A stretch of DNA of 57,340 nt from UBA5448 sp045536965 (GTDB lineage Bacteria > Bacillota > Clostridia > Oscillospirales > SIG627), in the NCBI GenBank assembly GCA_045536965.1, contig JAZSON010000010.1, forward strand, positions 1-57,340. Direction: 5' to 3'. The notes under the pieces were generated by a model. It did not search any database, had not been told where the DNA came from, and saw nothing but the letters and a program-made list of their open reading frames with translations. Of this stretch, positions 8,088-16,856 are shown piece after piece. The stretch's first letter is position 1; every line of letters starts with the position of its first letter. The translations under genes and the position numbers were made by a program.

Positions 8088-8678
8088 TCAATGCAAAATG
8101 TTACAAGAAACAATGAGATACTCGAAGGCGTACACATTTTTAATAAACAAGGTCAAAGCGGCGTCTTCGCGGTTGAGGGTGGTTTTATCGGCATGTTTTT
8201 CGTAACGCAGATTGGTGATTTCATAGGTATAACGATTCCCCTCCATATCTGTCAAGAGGATTGTATCGCCTACCGAGAGTTCTTGGTAAAAATCGTATTG
8301 CCCTTTTTGAGAGGTCGCGCCAATTTGCATGGTGCGGTTGTAAACGCTTCCTTGGAAACGGCAGGGATATTTTGCGCTATTCCCCCAATTTGCGCCAATC
8401 GGCAGTACCGACGCATAACGCGGGATTTCCAATATGCCGACAAAATCCACTTGGTCCACAGAGATAACAGGCATGGTATTGTCGCGGCGTTCTTCGGGAA
8501 CGGCCCCCTGCGGTTCGGGGATCAGCGTTTTGAGGGTTTGCACACAGCTTTTCGATGTTTCTATGGAAGTGTGAATATTCCATTGCCAAGCCATGAAAAT
8601 CAATCCGCCCAGCAAAAGCAAACAAATTCCGAGCAAAACGCAAATTTTTCCGGCGATGGTTTTATTTTGTTTTTTCAT
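8088..8678 (-). CDS. Sortase-fold protein lacking catalytic residues (pseudo-sortase)
   Basis: A 196-residue protein with one N-terminal membrane segment (about 10-31) and a sortase-like beta barrel: VGILEIPRYASVLPIG, MQIGATSQKGQYDF, LSVGDTILLTDMEGNRYTYEI, LTLFIKN and YLIVSC. In active sortases the third segment reads like GHN, the fifth like TLxTC, and an Arg precedes the last strand. Here Thr or Ser, Ile-Lys and Phe-Glu stand in those places, so the catalytic His, Cys and Arg are all absent. The frame is intact on both sides of each change, so this is not a frameshift. I chose ATG 8678 over the frame's 8711 because it starts MKKQ and overlaps the minor pilin by only 17 bases. A structural or chaperone role in pilus assembly is inference. 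Confidence 0.75.
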   Translation of the reverse strand: MKKQNKTIAGKICVLLGICLLLLGGLIFMAWQWNIHTSIETSKSCVQTLKTLIPEPQGAVPEERRDNTMPVISVDQVDFVGILEIPRYASVLPIGANWGNSAKYPCRFQGSVYNRTMQIGATSQKGQYDFYQELSVGDTILLTDMEGNRYTYEITNLRYEKHADKTTLNREDAALTLFIKNVYAFEYLIVSCNILH

Positions 8679-9621
8679 CTGCGTTTCTCTTTCCCATGAT
8701 ACCCAAGACAATCAACATACATCCCGAGAGGGTCATAAGTATTACATATAATATCATGTTAGAAGTATCGCCTGTTTGCGGAATATCCGCAGGCCCGTCG
8801 GACAAGGTATATGTATTGGTCAAAAGAAACGTATTTCCTCGTTCTTCCACCGTCATGGTGTATCCGTGCGGCGTGTTTCGTTCAATGACCGTCCATTTTT
8901 CTCCATTTGCCTTTGCCGTGAAGCTGTAAGACCAGTTGTTTTCCTGCGAAAGTGTGATCTTTTCGTAGCTTGTTCCATCGCAAAATATTTCGACTTCAAT
9001 GTTTTTTGGACGATTGTTTTTTCCTTCATCGCCTTTCCAGAGCTTGACGACCGTGTATTCCAAATCGCCGATGCTCGGCGGTATATACGCTGATTTGGAT
9101 GCAACCGTAACCTGATATTGCAGTATACTGTCAGCATCGATTCCGGGCAAAGCCACCAAGGCTGAATCAAAGAAATAGGTTTCTTCTCCTTGGGTTACGG
9201 TGCCTGCGATTGCAAGATAGAGGCCTACTTCCAAAGCTGTAAAACAAACTTGTCCGTTCGCAGCTGTTTTTTCAATTTTGTCGGCCGTCATGTTGTCGGC
9301 TACAATGTGGGATTCTAAGGTTGCGCGAATGGTGTTCCATTCGGCATCGGTCTTGATTCCGTTTAAAATGGGTGCGATCGGGGCAAAGGTGTTGGTCGGT
9401 GTGAACTGAAAACCGTTAGATACATCTGCGATCTTATACAGCTTTACAGATACATTTTCGAAGGCTGTCCCGTCGTAAGTATAGGAAAGGGTCAGGGTAC
9501 ATTCGCGATTTTTATCGATTGGTTGGGAAGGGTCGGCTGTGGCGGCCATGGCAACATAAGGGGAGAGATAAAAACATACGCACAAAAACAATGCCATTAT
9601 TGCCATTCTTCTTTTAGCCAT
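8662..9621 (-). CDS. Minor pilin / anchor pilin with Cna-B domain and IPQTG signal
   Basis: A 319-residue surface protein with a signal peptide (about 1-27, cut after AMA). An N-terminal pilin domain with VKLYKIADVSNG is followed by a Cna-B-type domain with VVKLWKGDEG and the E-box TVIERNTPHGYTM. The C-terminus has sorting signal IPQTGD, a hydrophobic span and a basic tail. Cna-B domains are normally stiffened by Lys-Asn isopeptide bonds. AGGAGG lies 7 bases before ATG 9621, inside the end of the sortase gene (25-base overlap), so the two are coupled. Size and place suggest a basal or minor pilin. Confidence 0.85.
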   Translation of the reverse strand: MAKRRMAIMALFLCVCFYLSPYVAMAATADPSQPIDKNRECTLTLSYTYDGTAFENVSVKLYKIADVSNGFQFTPTNTFAPIAPILNGIKTDAEWNTIRATLESHIVADNMTADKIEKTAANGQVCFTALEVGLYLAIAGTVTQGEETYFFDSALVALPGIDADSILQYQVTVASKSAYIPPSIGDLEYTVVKLWKGDEGKNNRPKNIEVEIFCDGTSYEKITLSQENNWSYSFTAKANGEKWTVIERNTPHGYTMTVEERGNTFLLTNTYTLSDGPADIPQTGDTSNMILYVILMTLSGCMLIVLGIMGKRNADEKTK

Positions 9622-10460
9622 TCGTCTTCCTCCTTCGAGATGAGGGGTTTGCTTCCCTTATCTTTATATCTTATCATCAAAACAATCAGTAGAATGAGCA
9701 AAATCGGTGCTGCGACAACGGGGGTTGCAACGAGAGAATCGATCCTGTACGCATTGGAGGTGACGTGCAGTATCGGGGCTGCGTTTTCGATGCGTGTGCC
9801 TCGCACCAACAGTCTGTGGGAATTGATGCCGTAGGGGGTACAGGTGAGAAGGGTGCATAAATCTGCGCCGTCAACAATTTGAATATCGTTTGTTTCGTTG
9901 GGGAGCACAACCGTGATCTGATCTACCTGATAGGTAACGGTGCGGTTTAAAACCGTGATCGTAAAGGTATCGCCGACTTCCATTTTGTTCAGTTCGGTAA
10001 ACAGCTTGGCGTGGGGAAGTCCTCGGTGGGCAGACAGTACACTGTGGGTGTTTTCACCGCCGATCGGCAAGGAGGTTCCTTCCAAATGTCCGCAAGCAAT
10101 GTTGAGCACTTCGGCAGAAATTCCATGATACAGCGGCAGTTCGACACCGAGCTTCGGAATGGTGATATATCCCATAATGCCTGTCCCGCTTATATCAAGA
10201 ATATCGTTGTATCCTTGAAGGGTGTGGTAATCGGTCAACGGAAATTTAAGTTCATTGAGTTGAGAATTGTATTTTTCGGCTTCTTTAAAAAAAGCATCAT
10301 AATCTTCCGACTGTAAAGAGTCTAAAATTTCTCGGTAATTTTCAACCGCTCTGGTTTGTGTTTTGGAATTCCAATATTGACTTACCGATGGATAAAGCAG
10401 TCCACAGACGCCTACGAATAACATCAGAATCAAAAGAATTCCTATTTTATTTTTCTTCAT
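9597..10460 (-). CDS. srtC: Class C (pilus-polymerising) sortase
   Basis: A 287-residue membrane transpeptidase. The N-terminal membrane helix is about residues 7-28, the catalytic His is in SAHRG (about 143-147), the catalytic Cys in LLTCTPYG (about 207-214) and Arg in HRLLVRG. A second C-terminal membrane span and a charged tail are typical of class C. It should cleave LPXTG-like signals of the pilins and join them through a pilin lysine. I do not see the usual DPF/DPW lid motif in the region before GIMGYI, so the lid may be divergent. It lies behind a hairpin that would lower its expression relative to the major pilin. Confidence 0.9.
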   Translation of the reverse strand: MKKNKIGILLILMLFVGVCGLLYPSVSQYWNSKTQTRAVENYREILDSLQSEDYDAFFKEAEKYNSQLNELKFPLTDYHTLQGYNDILDISGTGIMGYITIPKLGVELPLYHGISAEVLNIACGHLEGTSLPIGGENTHSVLSAHRGLPHAKLFTELNKMEVGDTFTITVLNRTVTYQVDQITVVLPNETNDIQIVDGADLCTLLTCTPYGINSHRLLVRGTRIENAAPILHVTSNAYRIDSLVATPVVAAPILLILLIVLMIRYKDKGSKPLISKEEDEWLKEEWQ

Positions 10461-10489
10461 AAGTGTCTGTTCACCGCCTTATAAAAACT

Positions 10490-10518
10490 GCGGCGGATGG
10501 CGGGAAGCCATCCGCCGC
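10490..10518 (-). terminator. Intra-operon hairpin between major pilin and sortase (attenuator)
   Basis: A perfect 12-bp GC-rich stem (GCGGCGGATGGC with loop TTCCC on the minus strand) is followed by AGTTTTTAT. It stands 30 bases after the major pilin stop and before the srtC start. It looks like a terminator that is partly read through, which would keep shaft pilin mRNA above that of the sortase and minor pilin. Confidence 0.75.
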
Positions 10519-10547
10519 TTTTAGCATAGATTATTTACAAAGAATAG

Positions 10548-12251
10548 TTAGTCTTCGTAAACAGACATTTTCTTGCGAGTGATCATGAATACGGATGCCA
10601 AAATTACAAGCATGGCACCGCCGAAGATGAGCCAGAATGTGCCCTTTGCACCTGTGGAAGGAAGCTGAACGCCGGTGTTATTTACGATGTCTTTTTCGAT
10701 TTCGCCTGTAAGAGCGCCGCTATTTTCATCAACAGTTCCTGTTCCCATAGCACCGCCGTTAAGAGCGAGGAGCTTGATTTCGCCTTCGATTTCGCTGTGT
10801 TCAGCGGAAACCGTGAAGGTCATATCGTCCATTTTGTTGTAGCCGGAGGGAACGGTTGTCTCAACAAGTTTGTAATCGCCATCGTCAAGGCCTTTCCATT
10901 CGAATGTGATTCTGGTGGGATCATCCTGACCGCCGAGTTCATCGCCGATTTGTACGTACTGATCGGGTGCTGCGCTTCCTAAAACCTTCTTGTAGAGAGT
11001 GAAGCCTGCGCCTTTAAGAGAGTGACCTTCTGCATCGATTTTGTTTACGATGATCTTGTAGGTGTAAACCATAACAACGTCTGTGGTGGTTTTACCTAAG
11101 GTGTCGCCATAAGGATCATTGGAGAATTCAAGGTAAACTTCGTTTTGGTTGCCTGCTGCGCCGACTACTGCAGCTTCATTAAGTTCGGCTGTATAGTATA
11201 CTACGAACACGCTGTCTTTGGTTACCTCTGCGATTGCGAAGATATCTTCACAAACAGCCTCAAACGTGCAGTCGTCGTCAAGGTCTTCGCCGCGCTTAAT
11301 CTCAAAGTTTGCCGTTACGTCTTTTGTATAGTTGTTCATATCGATATCAACGTCTGCTTCATGTTTGGTGTTATACAAATAAACCTTGATTTCAGCGTTT
11401 GCAGGGAGAGTAAGACCCGCAGATAAGGTATCGTGGAATATGATTGTGTAGGGATTTACGTTGGCTTGGTTGGCATCTAATTCAAGATAACCTCTCAAGT
11501 TGCTGGGAAGGGTTGCGGTGAGCTTGAAGGGAACAGTGTCGCCGATGTCGTGGTCGGCAGAATCGGACCAAAGGTTGTCTGTGATATTGGAATCTCTGGT
11601 ATCGTCGTTATCCTTGACTTTCTTCTCCACTGTGGGAAGGTCTGTTTTAATGGTGATGTTAAGTTCGCCCAGACCTGCGGTGTTTACCATAACCAAGGAT
11701 TTCGAGTCGTCATTTCCGATAACGGTAGCGTCTGCGAAAATCCAGTAACCCTGAGCAATTTCGTCGGCATCGCCGGTCAAGGCATCTTCTTCGGGATCGA
11801 TGCCTGCGAGGAGTATTGCGCGATAGAGTCTGTCCGCAACCTGACGCATGCTGTGATATTCGCTTCCTACGTCAGAAGTCTGATGTGCCAGGTATTGTTC
11901 GATTTGTTTGTCGGTAATTCCTGCGGGGGTGGCGGGCTTGGGAGTTGTTTCCCAGAGATAGTTTCCGCCTTTGCTGTGAACTTCGTTTTGAAGGATTGTA
12001 CGGTATGTTCCATTGACCGTGTAGGCGAAGTTGTAGCAGTTGCCGTTGTGTGCACCGTCATGAGGAGTGTGATGCTCGTCTTCTTTCAGGCTCGAGGTTA
12101 CGAACAAAAGTTGATAACCGTAGTAGGTTCTCTCACCGTCGTCTGTGATGTTGAGAGTGCTGGAAGGAGCTGCGGGGGTTTCTGCAAAAGCAGTGAGGTT
12201 GATGGCCAGAATCATAGCCAGTGCCAGGAGAATTGCGATTGACTTTTTCAT
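10548..12251 (-). CDS. Major pilin (SpaA-type isopeptide-forming) with LPSTG
   Basis: A 567-residue backbone pilin. The signal peptide is about residues 1-23 (cut after AFA). Domain starts with TVEKKVKDND and KIIVNKIDAEG supply candidate isopeptide lysines. The last SpaA/Cna-B domain has the E-box YKLVETTVPSGYNKM. The sorting signal is LPSTGAKG, followed by a membrane span and MTRKK. Two Cna-B or SpaA domains and an N-terminal polymerisation domain fit a shaft subunit made by the downstream class C sortase. It ends at the attenuator hairpin and starts 89 bases after the adhesin, with AAAGGAAAAAAACC before the ATG. Confidence 0.9.
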   Translation of the reverse strand: MKKSIAILLALAMILAINLTAFAETPAAPSSTLNITDDGERTYYGYQLLFVTSSLKEDEHHTPHDGAHNGNCYNFAYTVNGTYRTILQNEVHSKGGNYLWETTPKPATPAGITDKQIEQYLAHQTSDVGSEYHSMRQVADRLYRAILLAGIDPEEDALTGDADEIAQGYWIFADATVIGNDDSKSLVMVNTAGLGELNITIKTDLPTVEKKVKDNDDTRDSNITDNLWSDSADHDIGDTVPFKLTATLPSNLRGYLELDANQANVNPYTIIFHDTLSAGLTLPANAEIKVYLYNTKHEADVDIDMNNYTKDVTANFEIKRGEDLDDDCTFEAVCEDIFAIAEVTKDSVFVVYYTAELNEAAVVGAAGNQNEVYLEFSNDPYGDTLGKTTTDVVMVYTYKIIVNKIDAEGHSLKGAGFTLYKKVLGSAAPDQYVQIGDELGGQDDPTRITFEWKGLDDGDYKLVETTVPSGYNKMDDMTFTVSAEHSEIEGEIKLLALNGGAMGTGTVDENSGALTGEIEKDIVNNTGVQLPSTGAKGTFWLIFGGAMLVILASVFMITRKKMSVYED

Positions 12252-12340
12252 GGTTTTTTTCCTTTCTGATTTTGTTTTTTTGTTTTTCTTTTTTGTTTTT
12301 TGTGATTCATCTTCGGCGCGTTTGAGCCGATTAAGGGAAG

Positions 12341-15300
12341 CTAAGTTGCACCCCTCCTTCCGCGCTTGCGCCTTCGAATGAATCTATATACCAGCGGCGC
12401 GGCTATCAGTAGCGCGCTTGCAAGTATCAAGGGATAAACACCGGATCCGCCGGTTTCGGGTAAGGTATAGCTTTCAACCATATTGGCAAGAGTGAAATCC
12501 GCATCTTGTCCAAAGGGAATACGCGTGTATTCGTGTTCGATTTCTTGGCCTTGGTAGTGAGAACAGGAGTCTCCTTTATCATTACAGAAGCAGAGCCAAT
12601 GCTTTGTGTCGTCCAGCCGATATCCGAAGGGGGCTTTGATTTCCTGTATGTAGTAGAACTTGTGCTCTAAGAGAACGATACCGTTGATGATATCGGTCTT
12701 AAAGGTGAGTGTTCCTTCGGAATCCGTTTTCAAAACAGTGATTAGACCGCCGTGTTCGTTATACAGTCCAAATTCCGCTCCTGCAACAGGCAATCCCGTT
12801 TCAGCGGAGATTTTTTTGAGTTTTATTTTATAGGCGTTGGAGGCGATATTAAATTCAGCAAAGACTCGTTCATCCTCGTTGGACGATATCTCATCGTTCC
12901 ATAGTGTGATGGTGGCAGAGTTGGCGAACTTGAGACCCTCGGTGATTTCATCCGGGATGACCAAGGTGGTATCGTAATCCAGTATGTATTTGACGGGTTG
13001 AGGGTGCAAAATCTTAATATTCAGCACATGTATGGGTTTTCCGTTTCCATCGGTTTTGTCACCCGAACCGTTATATTCGGTGGTAAAGTCCACGTCCGGC
13101 ACAAGGGTTGCGATGTTGCCGTTTGCATCCTCGGTGGTGATAATCAGAGAACCGTTGAGATATACCAGTGTGTCGGTCATTTCGTCGCGGATGTTTAGGG
13201 CGGTACCGTCGGTCAGAACGATTTTGGCCTCGTTGATGGTGATTGTGTAATGGACTATAAATCCATTGTAATCTCCGTACAGTTCCTTTTTGAAAAGCTT
13301 GGGAATCGGGACGACTGCTACTGAACTGTCAACGGTGGCACTTTGAGAATTGTAATCTTTATCGGGATTGTAGTACAAAGTGGCAACGTTTTGCAGTTGA
13401 TAGCCGAGATTTCCGTATTGCTCTATCAGCTTTACATCGCGCGTTTCGTAAACGAAGGTGAGGAGGACGGTGTCTGTTGGGAGCCAACATTGGCAGAAGT
13501 CTTTTGAAAGAATCGGTGTGCCGTCGTGCGCGTTATACCAGTAACCACCGCAGGCACCACCGAGGGCGCAAGAGGTAGCGTCGCAAGTACAACGGCTTAG
13601 AAGATTGATGGAATAGGAGGTTTTTCCGTCATCCACAAATCGGAGCACATCCCAGACGATGTTGTCATCAGGGGTGGCGTTCTGGATGCGGGGGATTTCA
13701 ATGATTTGGTCTCCGATCAGTGCCGTGACCTTGGACAGAGCGACGTCGTTATCCATGGTGTGGATTCGGTTTCCGTTTTTATCCAAAAGCCACATCTGAT
13801 CGGAAATGCTCCATTGGAAGTCGGCCTGCTTTCCTTCTTCTCGACCGGGAATGATTGCCTGAAATTCCCACAGGAAAGCACCGTGTTGGGCATCGGAAAT
13901 GAAAGTGCCGATCTTATTGATATGGCCGTCGATGGTGCCGTGGTCGAAGTCGGCCCATCCCCAGCCTTCTACGCCGTCGGCATAGACTATGTTCTGGTAG
14001 CCGAAGGTGCCCGAGGCCATAGGGTCGGGCGTAGAGGTGTAGGAAATGGTGTAATACCAACCCTCATTGCCCAGCGTGTGTTCCGCCCAGCAATTATAGC
14101 AGAATACGCTGAGAGGCATTTTATAGCTCCATCCGGCTTCCGTCCAATTTAAGTGAGGATCGGAGGCATCTACATGCCAAGTATGTTCTCGGTTGTTTTC
14201 CCACACATATACATTGAGACCGCCTGCAATATCCGATTCGGTATAATGGTGGGATTTACTCCATTCTCCCAAATAGATGCGGTCGGTAATGACGTGTCCC
14301 GGGATGAGGGAGTCCTTATTTCCTGCAATGGTTGCACTCCAGCAGATTTTTGTTGGGTCATTGCTATGCGCGTACTGGGTACCGCCTTGCACGCCTCCCT
14401 TTGTAATGGTGGTGGGGAATTTGTCATCAGGCATTGGGGTGACCGTGACGGAAATCTTTCCGTCAAAGTCGATGGGATCATCCTGCTCGGGGAAGTGGAT
14501 GCCAAGAGAGGCGCTGATGGTAATGTCAGAACGATCGTTCATGTTTTCGTTGAACACCATGGTGATCAGGCCCGTATCCGTTACTGTCCAACTGCCTACG
14601 GTGGTGTTATCTCGTATAAGATGGAAGACGCCGGTGCCGCCATCTACCATCAAACCGTTGGGAACCTGATATTCGTAGGTTCCGGGTGCAAAAACATTCG
14701 CACTGAAGGTAACGGTCAGGGTGTAGTGTTTCTCCGCCACGACGATGTAGTTTCCGTTTTCATCCTTTTGGGGGGCTTTGTCGTTTTCGTCGGTGATGGT
14801 GAAGAAGTATTTACCATTGACATTGGGATCTGCCAAGTAGTCCAGCAAAAGTTTGGTGGTTGTGCGAGAAGAACGGAGAGAGTAGGTTCGCATGACAGGG
14901 CGGGAAGGAGCCGCCTCTTCGGCATCGATGGTAAAGACGGGGCCGCTTGTATGGGTTTGGTTTTGAGAAGGTGTTTTCTCGGGGGGGTCATCGGGAGTGG
15001 TTTGGCCTGCGGGTGTTTTTGTGATGCCAAAGCCAAGGATATTGGGGCTGTTCAGACTCATCGGTTCCGAGCGCACGGCGTTATCCACATCACCGCGGAT
15101 CACATAGCAGGTTGAGCCTAAAATATCTGTTACAATACCCACCGTGTTATCCCGCAAGAAGACCAAGTCTCCGCTTGCGGGGGTATATTTTCCCGCATCG
15201 GCGAAACGCGCGTTCTTTTTCCAAACATCCACCATAGAAGATGCGCCTGTGTTGGGGGGGAAAATGCTCGGGTCGGCTTTTGCATAGTGGAGACAAAAAG

Positions 15301-15784
15301 AAACGAAGATGGCGTTCCAATTGCTGTAAGGAACTCCGTACCAAGCGCCGTATCGGGTGTAACCGTGACGGACACCATGATCATCCACCATAAAATTGTT
15401 TTCGCTCTCTGTGTATCCAACCTGCGCCTTGGCAATTCCAACCAAATCTTTTCGAAGATCGCCCGTGTAGGGGAATCCTGCAAACATTTTCTGCCAATCG
15501 AGTTGGGATTCCACATTGGCTGTTTTGTCGGAATAACATGCAAGTGTGTGAATATGCTCTGTGTGTTGACAACAGGTATCGTTTTTTTGGCAAAGCTCGT
15601 CGTGTGTATGTTCTGTTAAGCCGCAGTCGGCATTTCCTGCCAATGTCAGACCTGTCTGTCGCAAAGACCAGAAAACATCTAAAGAAACCACAAGGGAGAG
15701 GACAAGCAAGATGGCAAGCATGCGTGTTCTCACGAGCCGTTTTTTCTTGAGTTTTTGTAGGCCTTCACTCAAAAAATCCTGCAC
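12341..15784 (-). CDS. Large pilus adhesin / tip protein with degenerate CHAP-like domain and LPETG
   Basis: An 1147-residue exported surface protein. A membrane or signal segment at about 22-40 is followed by a Cys/His-rich stretch at 54-83 (CGLTEHTHDELC, then CCQHTEHIHTLAC). A CHAP-like domain covers about 115-255, with YGAWYGVPYSNWNAIFVSFC. Then come several beta-rich adhesin domains, a Cna-B-like domain (AYKIKLKKISAETGLPVAGAEF with E-box YYIQEIKAPFGYR), and LPETGG plus a hydrophobic span and RRRKRGRRG. The expected catalytic Cys of the CHAP motif is Asn157 and the His position reads DNTVGIV, so the domain probably binds rather than cuts. It has five more cysteines in a CTCDATSCALGGACGG cluster. 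It is the first structural gene of the pilus operon and a likely tip adhesin. Confidence 0.85.
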   Translation of the reverse strand: MQDFLSEGLQKLKKKRLVRTRMLAILLVLSLVVSLDVFWSLRQTGLTLAGNADCGLTEHTHDELCQKNDTCCQHTEHIHTLACYSDKTANVESQLDWQKMFAGFPYTGDLRKDLVGIAKAQVGYTESENNFMVDDHGVRHGYTRYGAWYGVPYSNWNAIFVSFCLHYAKADPSIFPPNTGASSMVDVWKKNARFADAGKYTPASGDLVFLRDNTVGIVTDILGSTCYVIRGDVDNAVRSEPMSLNSPNILGFGITKTPAGQTTPDDPPEKTPSQNQTHTSGPVFTIDAEEAAPSRPVMRTYSLRSSRTTTKLLLDYLADPNVNGKYFFTITDENDKAPQKDENGNYIVVAEKHYTLTVTFSANVFAPGTYEYQVPNGLMVDGGTGVFHLIRDNTTVGSWTVTDTGLITMVFNENMNDRSDITISASLGIHFPEQDDPIDFDGKISVTVTPMPDDKFPTTITKGGVQGGTQYAHSNDPTKICWSATIAGNKDSLIPGHVITDRIYLGEWSKSHHYTESDIAGGLNVYVWENNREHTWHVDASDPHLNWTEAGWSYKMPLSVFCYNCWAEHTLGNEGWYYTISYTSTPDPMASGTFGYQNIVYADGVEGWGWADFDHGTIDGHINKIGTFISDAQHGAFLWEFQAIIPGREEGKQADFQWSISDQMWLLDKNGNRIHTMDNDVALSKVTALIGDQIIEIPRIQNATPDDNIVWDVLRFVDDGKTSYSINLLSRCTCDATSCALGGACGGYWYNAHDGTPILSKDFCQCWLPTDTVLLTFVYETRDVKLIEQYGNLGYQLQNVATLYYNPDKDYNSQSATVDSSVAVVPIPKLFKKELYGDYNGFIVHYTITINEAKIVLTDGTALNIRDEMTDTLVYLNGSLIITTEDANGNIATLVPDVDFTTEYNGSGDKTDGNGKPIHVLNIKILHPQPVKYILDYDTTLVIPDEITEGLKFANSATITLWNDEISSNEDERVFAEFNIASNAYKIKLKKISAETGLPVAGAEFGLYNEHGGLITVLKTDSEGTLTFKTDIINGIVLLEHKFYYIQEIKAPFGYRLDDTKHWLCFCNDKGDSCSHYQGQEIEHEYTRIPFGQDADFTLANMVESYTLPETGGSGVYPLILASALLIAAPLVYRFIRRRKRGRRGAT

Positions 15785-15823
15785 GTCTCTCCCTCCTTTC
15801 GTTTCAGTGGTTATATATTGGAT

Positions 15824-16414
15824 TTAGTAAACGAATCCGAATCTGTCAAGCGGCCATGCTCTTATGAATATTTTTCCTATAATGTCATCTCTTGAGATTG
15901 CTCCGATGACCGAATTGCGGCTGTCTACCGAATTGGAACGTCTGTCGCCTAATACAAAATAACTTGTACCGGGTACTTTGAACGGAAATTCCAAATCGCA
16001 GTCTCCGAGTCCTTTGTCTGTTACATAAGTTTCTTCCAGCAATTCTCCGTTTACATAGACGTTGCCGTCGGCATCGATGGCTACCTCATCATCGGGCAAA
16101 GCGATCACGCGTTTTAATAAGATTTTGCCCTGATAGTAGAATCCGATCAAATCGCCGCGGTCAAAATTTTTGGTTTTTAAGAGAACGATCACTTCATCGT
16201 GTTCCAGTGTGGGGGACATGCTGTCACCCGAAACTTGAAGGATTGGTAAAAACAAAGTTGTAACCAAAACGGCTATGGCGGCTACCACCAACAGCACCGA
16301 GATGGTGCCGCGAAGGGCCTGCCGATAGTAGGTTTTTCTCCGTATGCGTTTGCGTTCGGATTGAATTTCTTTTAATGAGGGGACAGATACGTCTTTTTCG
16401 TGTTTGTCAGGCAT
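15824..16414 (-). CDS. lepB: Signal peptidase I (pilus-locus copy)
   Basis: A 196-residue membrane serine protease that removes signal peptides at the outer face. One membrane helix (about 33-57) precedes the catalytic Ser in SGDSMSPT (about 61-68). The catalytic Lys is in LLKRVIALPDDEV, and the box-E motif VLGDRRSNSVDSR is present. Its start overlaps the coiled-coil gene by 8 bases and the adhesin starts 39 bases downstream, so it is a dedicated peptidase of the pilus operon, as in some streptococcal pilus islands. Confidence 0.92.
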   Translation of the reverse strand: MPDKHEKDVSVPSLKEIQSERKRIRRKTYYRQALRGTISVLLVVAAIAVLVTTLFLPILQVSGDSMSPTLEHDEVIVLLKTKNFDRGDLIGFYYQGKILLKRVIALPDDEVAIDADGNVYVNGELLEETYVTDKGLGDCDLEFPFKVPGTSYFVLGDRRSNSVDSRNSVIGAISRDDIIGKIFIRAWPLDRFGFVY

Positions 16415-16856
16415 TATTTGTATCCTCGTACAATTTTGTTTTTTGCTCTTTTTCCTGCGTGGTTATTTGCGCTTGCAGTAGTTTCCACTTTGTGTATTTT
16501 TTCTTGTAGTCCGATTCCAAGGCATCGATTTTTTCCAGACCGATGGCGAGTATTTCTTCCACTTTTTTCTCGGTTTCTTCTATCTTTTTTGCGCACTCTT
16601 TTTCGGTGTCCTCTTTCATTTGGGCGATTTCGCGCAAATAGAGATCGGCTGACATTTGAGCTGCGGAAAACACATCGGTCATAGACATGGCCGCATCGGC
16701 AATGGAGCCTGCCGCAGAAATACGAATGCGCTTATCCTGCAGGGCTGTTTTCAGCGATTCTATTTCTTCCTGCATTGCCTGCTCGTTTTTCTTCAACTGA
16801 TAGATAATATCCACCAGCTCACGGCGGCTTAAATGTTTTAATTCTTTGGAGATCAT
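16407..16856 (-). CDS. Coiled-coil protein of pilus locus, unknown function
   Basis: A 149-residue protein without membrane segment. It has a short N-terminal helix (LSRRELVDIIYQLKKNE), a conserved-looking middle piece (RISAAGSIADAAMSMTDVF, then AAQMSADLYL), and a long Glu/Lys coiled coil to the end. Such proteins recur next to pilin and sortase genes in Clostridia and are sometimes labelled DNA repair proteins; I see no support for that. It overlaps the XRE regulator by 4 bases and the signal peptidase by 8, so all three are translationally coupled. It could be a cytoplasmic scaffold or co-regulator; this is inference. Confidence 0.7.
   Translation of the reverse strand: MISKELKHLSRRELVDIIYQLKKNEQAMQEEIESLKTALQDKRIRISAAGSIADAAMSMTDVFSAAQMSADLYLREIAQMKEDTEKECAKKIEETEKKVEEILAIGLEKIDALESDYKKKYTKWKLLQAQITTQEKEQKTKLYEDTNNA

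Noticed and set aside
8088..8678. Frameshifted active sortase
   Set aside because: Sequence on both sides of each missing catalytic residue is in the same frame and matches the sortase fold, so a base error cannot explain the losses.
11550..12242. Long plus-strand reading frame opposite the major pilin
   Set aside because: It has no ribosome site, has repeat-like low-complexity composition and lies fully antisense to a clear pilin gene.
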